DNA of 64,000 nucleotides from an uncultured Oscillospiraceae bacterium (GTDB lineage Bacteria; Bacillota; Clostridia; Oscillospirales; Oscillospiraceae), in NCBI GenBank assembly GCA_910588975.1, contig CAJUSE010000004.1, positions 30,690-94,689 of the forward strand, written 5' to 3'. Both the position numbers and the translations under genes were made by a program. The notes below the pieces were generated by a model. The model was given only the letters and a program-made list of their open reading frames with translations. It did no database searches and had not been told where the DNA came from. Shown here in pieces: positions 57,385 through 64,000 of the stretch (within the stretch, counting starts at the first letter, position 1; every line of letters begins with the position of its first letter).

Positions 57385-59337
57385 TTATTGCCGCCGCTCT
57401 TTGAGCAGACCCTCCCGGTAGGCCAGAAGCAGGTCCTCCAGGGCCAGGATCTGCTCCTGGAGCTCCTGGCCCACATCGGTGTCTGCCACCAGCACCCGCT
57501 TGGGCATCAGCTCTACAATGCGCACCTCGGGGCCGTTGGCTCTGGGGTCGTCCATGATCTGGGCAAAGGGCTTGTGCTGGGCCAGGGCCAGATGGTGGGA
57601 GTTGAAGATAAGGGTGTAGCCGCCAAAGCCGGTCTGGCGCTGATAGGCCTTGGAGATGCCGCCGTCAATGACAAAGAGCAGGCCCTCTCCACGGATGGGG
57701 CTCTCCCCCTCTTTTTCCTTGACGGGGACATGGCCGTTGACAATGTGGGAGTTGGCGCCGCTCAGGCCGAACTCCTGGAGGATCATCTCGCAGGTCTTGC
57801 GCTGGCGGACCAGGGTGTAGTAGGGGTTGTAGACCTCCACATGGGTGGCCTTATCGGCGATGAACCACCGCTCAAAGGTGGCGATCTTGCTCTTGCCAAA
57901 GAGGGGGGACTTGGGCCCGGCCCACAGGTACCAGAAGTAGTCCACGGCGTCTTTGTGCTCAGCAGTGCCCGATGTGCCATAGAAGGCCAGCCGGACCTTG
58001 TCGTTGATGGCGTCCAGATAGGCCTTGCCGGTAAGGACCCGCCGGTCCAGGGTCACCTTGTCGAAGCTGCCCTCCTCGGTCATGGGGATACAGCCGTGGT
58101 AGAGTAGGTTGCCGTTGACGATTTTGTACATACCGCCCCGGCTCAGCAGGAAACGGACATGCTGGCCCAGCAGGGCACTATTGCAGAAGGAGGCGGTGAG
58201 CTGATCGATGAGCTCCTGCTCCTCGGGGGAGAGGGCCAGGGGGTCATCGGGATCCACTGTGGGGAAAAACTTGTCCAGCATCTCGTATGTAACGCCGTCC
58301 AGCTCCACTGTGCCCTCCCGGAAGTTCACCTTGGGGAAGATGACCCGGTCGGCCATTCCGTACTCCGGGTGGCGCAGCAGAAGCTGGTTTTCCAGCTTCA
58401 TCTCAATAACGGCCATGGCCTTGTGCATTTTGGAGGCCAGGGGCACATCCACAGGGTCATAGATATTTTTGTCCAGTACATGGGGGATGAACCGCTCGCA
58501 GGGGTCGTCGCCATAGACCTGGGCGGCGAACATGGACAGGGGGCGCAGGTTAAAGCCGTAGCCCTCCTCAAGCTGGTCAAAGTTGTTGTAGCTCACCGCC
58601 CGGCGCAGCACGCTGGCCACGCAGGCCTGGTTGCCGGCGTAAGCGCCCATCCAGGCAATGTCGTGGTTGCCCCACTGGATGTCCACATCGTGGAAGCGCC
58701 GCAGCTCCTCCATGATCTTATCGGCGTGAGGACCCCGGTCAAAAATGTCGCCGATGATGTGCAGCCGGTCCACGGCGCACTCCTGAATGAGGGCGCAGAA
58801 CTGCTTGATGAAGGCCTCGGAATTGCCGGTGGAGATAATGGAGCGGATGATCTCCTCGTAGTAGGCCTCCTTGTTTTCCTCGGTGTCGGCGTGGAGCAGC
58901 TCGTCAATGACGTAGGAGAAGTCCTTCGGGATCTTTTTGCGCACCTTGGAGCGGGTGTATTTGGAGGAGACCACCTTGCACACCTGGACCAGGCGGTAGA
59001 TGGCGATTTGGCACCACTTGTCATACTCCTTGTCATTCAGCTCGCTGCGCAGCCGGGCCAGGACGGACTCCGAGTCATAGATGAGCATGGCCAGCTCCTC
59101 CCGCTCCTTTTCGGAGATGGAGCGGGCAAACAGGGCCTCCACCTTGTCCCGGATGATGCCTGAGGCGTTGGAGAGCAGATAGCTGAAGGCGTCATACTCC
59201 CCGTGGAGATCGCTGAAAAAGTACTCAGTGCCCTTGGGCAGGCGGCAGATGGCCCTCAAATTGGTGATCTCTGCGGCCGCCGAGATGGCGGTGGGGTAGC
59301 TGCGGGAGAGAAGCTGGAGATAGCGCAGGTCCGTCAT
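57385..59337 (-). CDS. fbp: Fructose-1,6-bisphosphatase, class III
   Basis: A 650-aa metallophosphatase of gluconeogenesis, Firmicutes class III, unrelated to FbpA of E. coli. Motifs are KGTEYFFSDLHGEYDAF, HIIGDIFDRGPHADKIM, VDIQWGNHDIAWMGAYAGN and GGMYKIVNGNLLYHGCIP, followed by VNGHVPVKEKEGESP. The C terminus has FNSHHLALAQHKPF. Start 59337 is preceded by GAGGAGG; an ORF extension to 59379 lacks an SD. Monocistronic. Length matches the family. Confidence 0.97.
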   Translation of the reverse strand: MTDLRYLQLLSRSYPTAISAAAEITNLRAICRLPKGTEYFFSDLHGEYDAFSYLLSNASGIIRDKVEALFARSISEKEREELAMLIYDSESVLARLRSELNDKEYDKWCQIAIYRLVQVCKVVSSKYTRSKVRKKIPKDFSYVIDELLHADTEENKEAYYEEIIRSIISTGNSEAFIKQFCALIQECAVDRLHIIGDIFDRGPHADKIMEELRRFHDVDIQWGNHDIAWMGAYAGNQACVASVLRRAVSYNNFDQLEEGYGFNLRPLSMFAAQVYGDDPCERFIPHVLDKNIYDPVDVPLASKMHKAMAVIEMKLENQLLLRHPEYGMADRVIFPKVNFREGTVELDGVTYEMLDKFFPTVDPDDPLALSPEEQELIDQLTASFCNSALLGQHVRFLLSRGGMYKIVNGNLLYHGCIPMTEEGSFDKVTLDRRVLTGKAYLDAINDKVRLAFYGTSGTAEHKDAVDYFWYLWAGPKSPLFGKSKIATFERWFIADKATHVEVYNPYYTLVRQRKTCEMILQEFGLSGANSHIVNGHVPVKEKEGESPIRGEGLLFVIDGGISKAYQRQTGFGGYTLIFNSHHLALAQHKPFAQIMDDPRANGPEVRIVELMPKRVLVADTDVGQELQEQILALEDLLLAYREGLLKERRQ

Positions 59338-59429
59338 AGCTGTGACCTCCTCAATCATTCGATGCTTACATTCTAACATAAAATGGGGAAGATGGGAATG
59401 GGAAAATGGCAGGCAAGGCAGAAAACCCC

Positions 59430-60293
59430 TTACAGGCGGGGGAACAGCCGGCCAAACTCCCGGGGAGCAGGGGCGGTAAAGGTGAGCACTTTGCCCGAGC
59501 GGGGGTCGGTGAGGGAGAGGATTTTGGCGTGGAGAGCCAGCCGGCCCAAGGGGTCAGACTGGGCGCCGTATTTCTCGTCCCCGGCCACCGGGTAGCCCAG
59601 CTCTGAGAGGTGGGAGCGGATCTGATTTTTCCGGCCGGTCTGAATGTCCACCTCCAATAGGGCGTAGTCCCCCCGGCGGGCGAGGACCCGGTACAGGGTG
59701 ACGGCCTCCTTGCCCTCTCCCTTGGTGGAATGGACCCGGTGGACCTTGTTCTCGGTGAGTTTGGAGCGGCACTCTCCCTTGTCGGGCAGGTCAGTACCCT
59801 CCACAATGGCCAGGTAGCCCCGCTTCTTCACAAGGCCGTTCCAGTCCTCCTGAAGGGCCTCCTTCAGGGCAGGGTCTTTGGCAAAGAGAAGGACACCCGA
59901 GGTGTCCCGGTCCAGCCGGTGGACCACCAGAAGCCGGCTGCGGCTGTTCCGGGAGCGGAGGTGGTCAGAGAGAATACGGTAGGCGGTGCGCTTTTTCTCG
60001 GTCTCGGTGCCCACGCTCAAAAGCCCCGCCGGCTTGTGGATGGCGATGAGCCCCTCGTCCTCATAGAGAACAGGAAAGGGAAGGGCCGGGCCCTTGCTGG
60101 GGGCAGTGAGGGCCACCTGCTGGCCGGGGGTCAGGGTCAGGTCAAACTGCTTTTGTGGTATTCCGTCCACCAGCACCTGCCCCCGGGAGAGGAGGTGCTT
60201 CACGCTGTTCCGGGACTGGCCCTGTATGTGCTCCAGCAGGAACTCCAGCAGGGGGACGGGGGTCTCCACGGTGTATGTCGTTTCTTTTTTCAT
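59430..60293 (-). CDS. RluA-family RNA pseudouridine synthase
   Basis: A 287-aa protein. An S4-like N terminus (LLEFLLEHIQGQSRNSVKHL, SRGQVLVDGIPQ) precedes the catalytic domain with HRLDRDTSGVLLFAKD, in which the Asp after RL is the catalytic residue, then LTENKVHRVHSTKGEG and TGRKNQIRSHLSELGYPVAGDEKYG, in part. This is the RluC/RluD-like type; the target uridine is unknown. SD AAAGGAGG before the ATG at 60293. The next gene upstream is the TrmH-type methyltransferase, 81 bp away. Confidence 0.93.
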   Translation of the reverse strand: MKKETTYTVETPVPLLEFLLEHIQGQSRNSVKHLLSRGQVLVDGIPQKQFDLTLTPGQQVALTAPSKGPALPFPVLYEDEGLIAIHKPAGLLSVGTETEKKRTAYRILSDHLRSRNSRSRLLVVHRLDRDTSGVLLFAKDPALKEALQEDWNGLVKKRGYLAIVEGTDLPDKGECRSKLTENKVHRVHSTKGEGKEAVTLYRVLARRGDYALLEVDIQTGRKNQIRSHLSELGYPVAGDEKYGAQSDPLGRLALHAKILSLTDPRSGKVLTFTAPAPREFGRLFPRL

Positions 60294-60374
60294 GGTGTGG
60301 ACCTCCTTTGAGAGGGTTTCCAATATCCAATAGAGGTAGCTTCTCCGGGTTTTTTATGGGGCTGCGGTTTGGGG

Positions 60375-61202
60375 TCAATGCCGCCCCAGCTGATAAAAGG
60401 CCACCGCTCCGGCGGCGTGGACGTTGAGGGAGTCCACCCCGTGGGCCATGGGGATGCGGACGGTAAAATCGCACCAGTCCACCGTCTCGGGGCACAGGCC
60501 GTCTCCCTCGGTGCCCAGGATAAGGGCAAGCTGTTCTTGGCGGGCCAGCCGGGGGTCGTCGATGGGGATGGAGCGGTCAGTGAGGGCCAGGGCGGCACAG
60601 CGAAAGCCCAGGGTATGAAGGGTTTCCAGGCCCCCATAGGGCCAGTCGGCGGGGCTTTCGCCGATAATGGCCCAGGGGAGCTGGAACACCGTGCCCATGC
60701 TCACCCGTACCGCCCGGCGGTGAAGAGGGTCGCAGCAGGTGGGGGTGACCAGCAGAGCGTCCATGCCCAGCCCTGCCGCCGAGCGCATGAGGGCACCCAC
60801 ATTGGTGGGGTCCACGATGCCCTCCAGCACGGCGATGCGCCGGGCGTTTCGGCAGACCTCCTCCACCGGGCGTGGGGCGGGGCGGCGGAAGGCACAGAGC
60901 ACCCCCCGGGTCAGCTCGTAGCCGGTGAGGGCGGCCAAAACCTCCCGGTCGGCGGTGTAGACCGGGGTGTCTCCGCAGCGGGAGATGATGTCCCGGGCGT
61001 CCCCCTCAATGTGCCGCCGCTCCATGAGCAAAGAGAGCGGGGCATAGCCCGCATCCAGAGCGTAGGAGATGACCTTGGGGCTCTCGGCGATGAACAGGGC
61101 CTTGTCCGGGTCCCGTTTGGAGCGCATTTGGCGGCCGGTAAGGCCGAAAAAAGGGGCCAATTCGGGGCAATTCAGGTCGGAAATCTCGATAATATGGGCC
61201 AT
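60375..61202 (-). CDS. TrmH/SpoU-family RNA 2'-O-methyltransferase
   Basis: A 275-aa SPOUT enzyme. An N-terminal substrate-binding region (KRDPDKALFIAESPKVISYAL) precedes the knot: motif 1 GIVDPTNVGALMRSAAGLG, motif 2 LALILGTEGDGL and motif 3 IPMAHGVDSLNVHAAGAVAF. It would methylate a ribose 2'-OH in rRNA or tRNA using SAM; the target is unknown. SD AGGAGG lies 7 bp before the ATG. The 140-nt leader with its iterated AAAACCC motifs is unusual. Confidence 0.94.
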   Translation of the reverse strand: MAHIIEISDLNCPELAPFFGLTGRQMRSKRDPDKALFIAESPKVISYALDAGYAPLSLLMERRHIEGDARDIISRCGDTPVYTADREVLAALTGYELTRGVLCAFRRPAPRPVEEVCRNARRIAVLEGIVDPTNVGALMRSAAGLGMDALLVTPTCCDPLHRRAVRVSMGTVFQLPWAIIGESPADWPYGGLETLHTLGFRCAALALTDRSIPIDDPRLARQEQLALILGTEGDGLCPETVDWCDFTVRIPMAHGVDSLNVHAAGAVAFYQLGRH

Positions 61203-61351
61203 AAAAGACCTCCTGAAGGGGCGTTTCCGCCCTGTTTTGATGTGTTTTTTCTCTGCCAGGGTGGGGTTTTCCCTCTGTTTGGGCGGGTTTTACCCCCCTT
61301 GGAACAGAGTTTTGATGGGGTTTTGCCCTTCTTTTTAAGGGGTTTTTCTCT

Positions 61352-61380
61352 ATTATAGCCCGAAAAATCCCGACTTGCAA
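61352..61380 (-). promoter_or_regulatory. Promoter of the TrmH-type gene
   Basis: On the minus strand TTGCAA (61375-61380), 17-bp spacer, TATAAT (61352-61357). It is back to back with the plus-strand promoter 6 bp away. The leader between (61203-61345) carries four AAAACCC motifs. Confidence 0.85.
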
Positions 61381-61386
61381 GGCGAA

Positions 61387-61415
61387 TTGACAGGTTCCGG
61401 GGGCTGTACTATAAT
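61387..61415 (+). promoter_or_regulatory. Full-consensus promoter of the 61.5-kb operon
   Basis: TTGACA (61387-61392), 17-bp spacer, TATAAT (61410-61415). Confidence 0.92.
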
Positions 61416-61476
61416 AGCGGAGGAGCTCAAACATTTGACCGCTGTTCTGGTTGGCGGCGCTGAGAGGGATGGAACT

Positions 61477-61692
61477 ATGATGTATCGGCATTTGGCCCGG
61501 AAGGACGCAGAGCGGTTCTGGGCCCTGATGGACCAGCTGGACCGGGAGATCCGGTATATGCTCTATGAGCCGGGAGAGCACCCCCATGACCTGGCCCAGG
61601 TGGAGGGGGTCAAACGGAACTCCATTTGCCTGGATGGCCGCTATGTGGATGAATACTATATGGCAAAGCTGCTGAAGGAGGGGACACAATGA
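61477..61692 (+). pseudogene. Internally deleted GNAT acetyltransferase remnant
   Basis: An intact 71-codon frame with SD GAGAGGGA. The first 33 residues (YRHLARKDAERFWALMDQLD and REIRYMLYEPGEH) look like the start of a GNAT protein, and the last 24 (GVKRNSICLDGRYVDEYYMA) like the end of the same family; the central acetyl-CoA-binding part of roughly 80-90 residues is missing. It is therefore unlikely to be an acetyltransferase. The frame is preserved and starts an operon behind a consensus promoter, so it may still be translated. It overlaps the next gene by 4 bp. Confidence 0.7.
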
Positions 61693-62093
61693 GGGGAGTA
61701 CCCATTGGGGATGGAGTTACGGCGATCTTTATGCTTCTCAACCCTATTATCTTTATCCTGGTCATTGTCCTGATCGTCCGCATGGGGGCGGCCAGATGGA
61801 AGTACAAGGGCCACTGGAGCGGCCCCTTCTTCTTTGATGGGGAGGAGCTGGTGGTCAACACGGGTATCCCCGTTCCCATTCCCATGGAGGAGATCGACCA
61901 TGTGGAGCTGCGCTACAACCAGCGGGAAGTGGAGAGGCATACGGCCTATTCCATGTGGGTCCGGGTGGTCAGGAGGGACGGCAGGGTCAAGCGGGCGGTC
62001 TACCAGGGCTCCCGCATGGCCCAGCTGCCCAGGGACTGGCAGGCCATGCTGGAGGAGAAGGGGATCCGGGTCGTGATGACAGATGGCCAATAA
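61689..62093 (+). CDS. Single-pass membrane protein of unknown function
   Basis: A 134-aa protein. One N-terminal membrane segment (IFMLLNPIIFILVIVLIVRMG) is followed by a soluble basic part with a PH-like alternation of strands (PFFFDGEELVVNTGIPVPIP, MEEIDHVELRYNQREVE, SMWVRVVRRDGRVKRAVY). This resembles small bacterial PH-domain or DUF-type membrane proteins, but I do not recognise it with certainty. It starts by ATGA overlap with the deleted GNAT frame, so translation may depend on that frame. Confidence 0.75.
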   Translation: MRGVPIGDGVTAIFMLLNPIIFILVIVLIVRMGAARWKYKGHWSGPFFFDGEELVVNTGIPVPIPMEEIDHVELRYNQREVERHTAYSMWVRVVRRDGRVKRAVYQGSRMAQLPRDWQAMLEEKGIRVVMTDGQ

Positions 62094-62128
62094 GAGCACA
62101 TTCTGCAGACAGGGAGTGAGAGCTTGAG

Positions 62129-62623
62129 ATGAAAGCCTGTTATCTCATCGGCGGGGCTATGGGAGTGGGTAAGACCACTCTGGGCCAGACGTTGAAGCAA
62201 GATCTGCCCCGGGCGGTCTTTCTGGATGGAGATTGGTGCTGGGATGCCCATCCCTTTCAGGTGACGGAGGAGACAAAAGCCATGGTGATGGACAATATCT
62301 GTCATGTGCTGAACAATTTCCTCCACTGTTCGGCCTATGAGAATGTCATCTTCTGCTGGGTCATGGACCGGCAGAGCATCATTCAGGATATTTTGGGACG
62401 GCTGGATACCTCGGCGTGCCGGGTAAAGGTAATTTCTCTTCTGGCCTCAACCGAGGTGCTGAGAGGGCGTATCCTGGCCGATGTGGAGCGGGGGATACGC
62501 ACTCCCGATGTACTGGAGCGGAGCCTGGAGCGGCTGCCGCTGTATGCGGAAGTGGACAGTGTGAAGGTGGATACCGACGGCAGGACGGTGAAGGAAATTG
62601 CCGAGGAGATCATGAGGCTATGA
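62129..62623 (+). CDS. P-loop nucleotide kinase-like ATPase
   Basis: A 164-aa protein with Walker A GGAMGVGKTTLGQ near the N terminus and AVFLDGDWCWDAHPFQVTEE, an early acidic substrate-binding segment as in shikimate, gluconate or adenylylsulfate kinase-like proteins. The lid-like segment ILADVERGIRTPDVLERSLER has several Arg residues. Substrate unknown; it is similar in type to small AAA_17/AAA_33 proteins beside acetyltransferases. The start has GGGAGTGAGAG upstream. Last gene of the unit; a strong terminator follows. Confidence 0.85.
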   Translation: MKACYLIGGAMGVGKTTLGQTLKQDLPRAVFLDGDWCWDAHPFQVTEETKAMVMDNICHVLNNFLHCSAYENVIFCWVMDRQSIIQDILGRLDTSACRVKVISLLASTEVLRGRILADVERGIRTPDVLERSLERLPLYAEVDSVKVDTDGRTVKEIAEEIMRL

Positions 62624-62624
62624 C

Positions 62625-62661
62625 AAAAGGGACGGCGTGACTTCCACGCCGTCCCTTTTTT
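62625..62661. terminator. Bidirectional terminator between kinase-like gene and fhs
   Basis: AAAAGGGACGGCGTG (62625-62639) and CACGCCGTCCC with T6 (62645-62661). Confidence 0.92.
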
Positions 62662-62672
62662 GAGGCCAGAAT

Positions 62673-64000
62673 TTAAAACAGGCCAGTGATCTTGCCGGTC
62701 TCGTCCACGTCGATGCGCTCGGCGGCGGGGACCTTGGGCAGGCCGGGCATGGTCATGATGTCTCCGGTGAGGGCCACCAGGAAGCCGGCGCCGGCGGAGA
62801 CCTTCAAATTCCGCACGGTGACGGTGAAGCCCCGGGGGGCGCCCAGCAGGGTCTGGTCGTCGGAGAAGGAATACTGGGTCTTGGCCATGCAGATGGGCAG
62901 CTTGTCAAAGCCCAGCTCCTCCAGCTCCTTCATCTGCTTCCGGGCCCCGGCGGTGAGGGTGACCCCGTCGGCATGGTAGATCTTCCTGGCGATGTCATTG
63001 AGCTTCTGCTCAATGGAGTCGTTGGCATCGTAGGCGAAGGTGAAGTCATTGGGCTCCTCGCACAGCCGCAGGACCTCCTGAGCCAGGGCCGTGCCGCCCT
63101 CGCCGCCCTTGGCCCAGACCTCACTGAGGGCCACATTGACTCCCAGCTCCCGGCACTTGTCCTCCACCAGCTTGAGCTCGGCTGGGGTGTCGGTGGGGAA
63201 GGCGTTGATGGCCACCACGCAGGGCAGCTTGTAGACCTGGGTGATGTTCTCCACGTGCTGAAGGAGGTTGGGAAGGCCCTTTTCCAGAGCAGCCAGGTTT
63301 TCGGTGTTCAGCTCGGCCTTGGGCACACCGCCGTGGTTTTTGAGGGCACGGACGGTGGCCACCACCACCACGGCAGAGGGCTTGAGCCCTGCCAGGCGGC
63401 ACTTGATGTCCAGGAACTTCTCGGCGCCCAGGTCGGCACCGAAGCCGGCCTCGGTAACGGCGTAATCCCCCAGGCGCATGGCCATGCGGGTGGCCATGAC
63501 GGAGTTGCAGCCGTGGGCGATGTTGGCGAAGGGGCCGCCGTGGATGAAGGCGGGAGTGCCCTCCAGGGTCTGGACCAGGTTGGGCTTCAGGGCGTCCTTC
63601 AGCAGGGCGGCCATGGCCCCCTGGGCCTTCAAATCGGCGGCGGTGACGGGCTTGCCCTCGTAGGTGTAGGCCACCACGATGCGGGCCAGCCGCTCTTTGA
63701 GGTCGGGGATATCAGAGGCCAGACACAGCACGGCCATGATCTCGCTGGCCACAGTGATGTCGAAGCCGTCCTCCCGGGGGACACCCTGCATCCGGCCGCC
63801 CAGGCCGTCAATGACGTTGCGCAGCTGGCGGTCGTTCATGTCCACGCACCGCTTCCAGACGATGCGCTTGGTGTCGATGCCCAAGGCGTTGCCCTGCTGA
63901 ATGTGGTTATCCAGCATGGCGGCCAGCAGGTTGTTGGCCGCCCCAATGGCGTGGAAGTCCCCGGTGAAGTGGAGGTTGATGTCCTCCATGGGCACCACCT
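62673..64000 (-). CDS. fhs: Formate-tetrahydrofolate ligase, C-terminal part (cut by window end)
   Basis: The frame runs off the window; about 442 of roughly 556 residues are present. Fhs joins formate to tetrahydrofolate with ATP. Visible family segments are NLHFTGDFHAIGAANNLLAA (the window end), ITVASEIMAVLCLA, LVQTLEGTPAFIHGGPFANI, ATRMAMRLGDYAVTEAGFGADLGAEKF in part, KPSAVVVVATVRALK and a C terminus PGLPKVPAAERID. The P-loop is beyond the window. With fdhD at the other end this suggests active formate metabolism. The start is not visible. Confidence 0.96.
   Translation of the reverse strand, partial: VVPMEDINLHFTGDFHAIGAANNLLAAMLDNHIQQGNALGIDTKRIVWKRCVDMNDRQLRNVIDGLGGRMQGVPREDGFDITVASEIMAVLCLASDIPDLKERLARIVVAYTYEGKPVTAADLKAQGAMAALLKDALKPNLVQTLEGTPAFIHGGPFANIAHGCNSVMATRMAMRLGDYAVTEAGFGADLGAEKFLDIKCRLAGLKPSAVVVVATVRALKNHGGVPKAELNTENLAALEKGLPNLLQHVENITQVYKLPCVVAINAFPTDTPAELKLVEDKCRELGVNVALSEVWAKGGEGGTALAQEVLRLCEEPNDFTFAYDANDSIEQKLNDIARKIYHADGVTLTAGARKQMKELEELGFDKLPICMAKTQYSFSDDQTLLGAPRGFTVTVRNLKVSAGAGFLVALTGDIMTMPGLPKVPAAERIDVDETGKITGLF

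Noticed and set aside
61375..61477. Upstream extension of the deleted GNAT frame from ATG 61375
   Set aside because: It would start upstream of the consensus promoter -35 box; the ATG at 61477 has an SD and the GNAT-like N terminus.

Overview
The window reads as chromosomal DNA of a GC-rich (I estimate near 60%), low-branching Gram-positive anaerobe, most likely a gut Oscillospiraceae (Flavonifractor/Lawsonibacter/Intestinimonas type). The lineage is inferred from the long Bacillota-type SRP RNA in front of dnaX, an AddAB-type recombination nuclease, a dgt-dnaG-rpoD cluster, PerR plus rubrerythrin, SLH-anchored surface proteins, lipoprotein-type binding proteins and an extracellular FMN/FAD reductase. 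There is no 16S gene, so the genus is not proven.

Layout. 0-3.7 kb: the end of fdhD, then a probable molybdenum-cofactor riboswitch with an intrinsic terminator controlling a three-gene ABC importer. 3.7-7.1 kb: a huge secreted LRR/transglutaminase/SLH protein. 7.3-12.2 kb: tRNA-Ala(CGC), SRP RNA, dnaX, ybaB, a DUF362 ferredoxin-like protein behind a MerR-type promoter, and deoC. 12.3-14.1 kb: an AT-richer stretch with an XRE regulator, a membrane protein and a lipoprotein. 14.1-20.2 kb: a RibD-C reductase and a complete BMP-type nucleoside ABC importer. 20.3-25.3 kb: a second SLH surface protein, which carries an almost perfect ubiquitin domain, and a GH2 glycosidase. 25.5-33.5 kb: addB and addA with a bile-salt-hydrolase-like gene between them. 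33.5-40.3 kb: a PadR unit, rpmE, hflX and small enzymes. 40.3-44.8 kb: dgt-dnaG-rpoD followed by a 53-bp duplication of the rpoD end. 44.9-48.1 kb: tRNA-Ala(GGC), a MerR regulator and the FMN/FAD reductase it probably controls. 48.1-64 kb: MATE, PerR-rubrerythrin, ackA/tmcAL, two paralogous 26-27 aa mini-genes, fbp, RNA-modification enzymes, a deleted acetyltransferase remnant, and fhs running off the end.

Functional themes. Formate/molybdopterin metabolism (fdhD, Moco riboswitch, importer, fhs), acetate metabolism (ackA, tmcAL), flavin-based extracellular electron disposal, oxygen/peroxide defence (perR-rbr) and host-surface interaction (two SLH proteins, BSH-like enzyme, GH2) fit an anaerobe living in an animal gut.

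The most striking items are (1) the ubiquitin domain, 55 of 70 residues identical to human ubiquitin, inside a secreted, cell-wall-anchored protein; (2) a pair of stand-alone mini-genes of 26-27 codons, each with its own promoter, Shine-Dalgarno and terminator and sharing upstream direct repeats; (3) two MerR-type promoters with 19-bp spacers and different operators. All calls are from reading the sequence; no database search was run.
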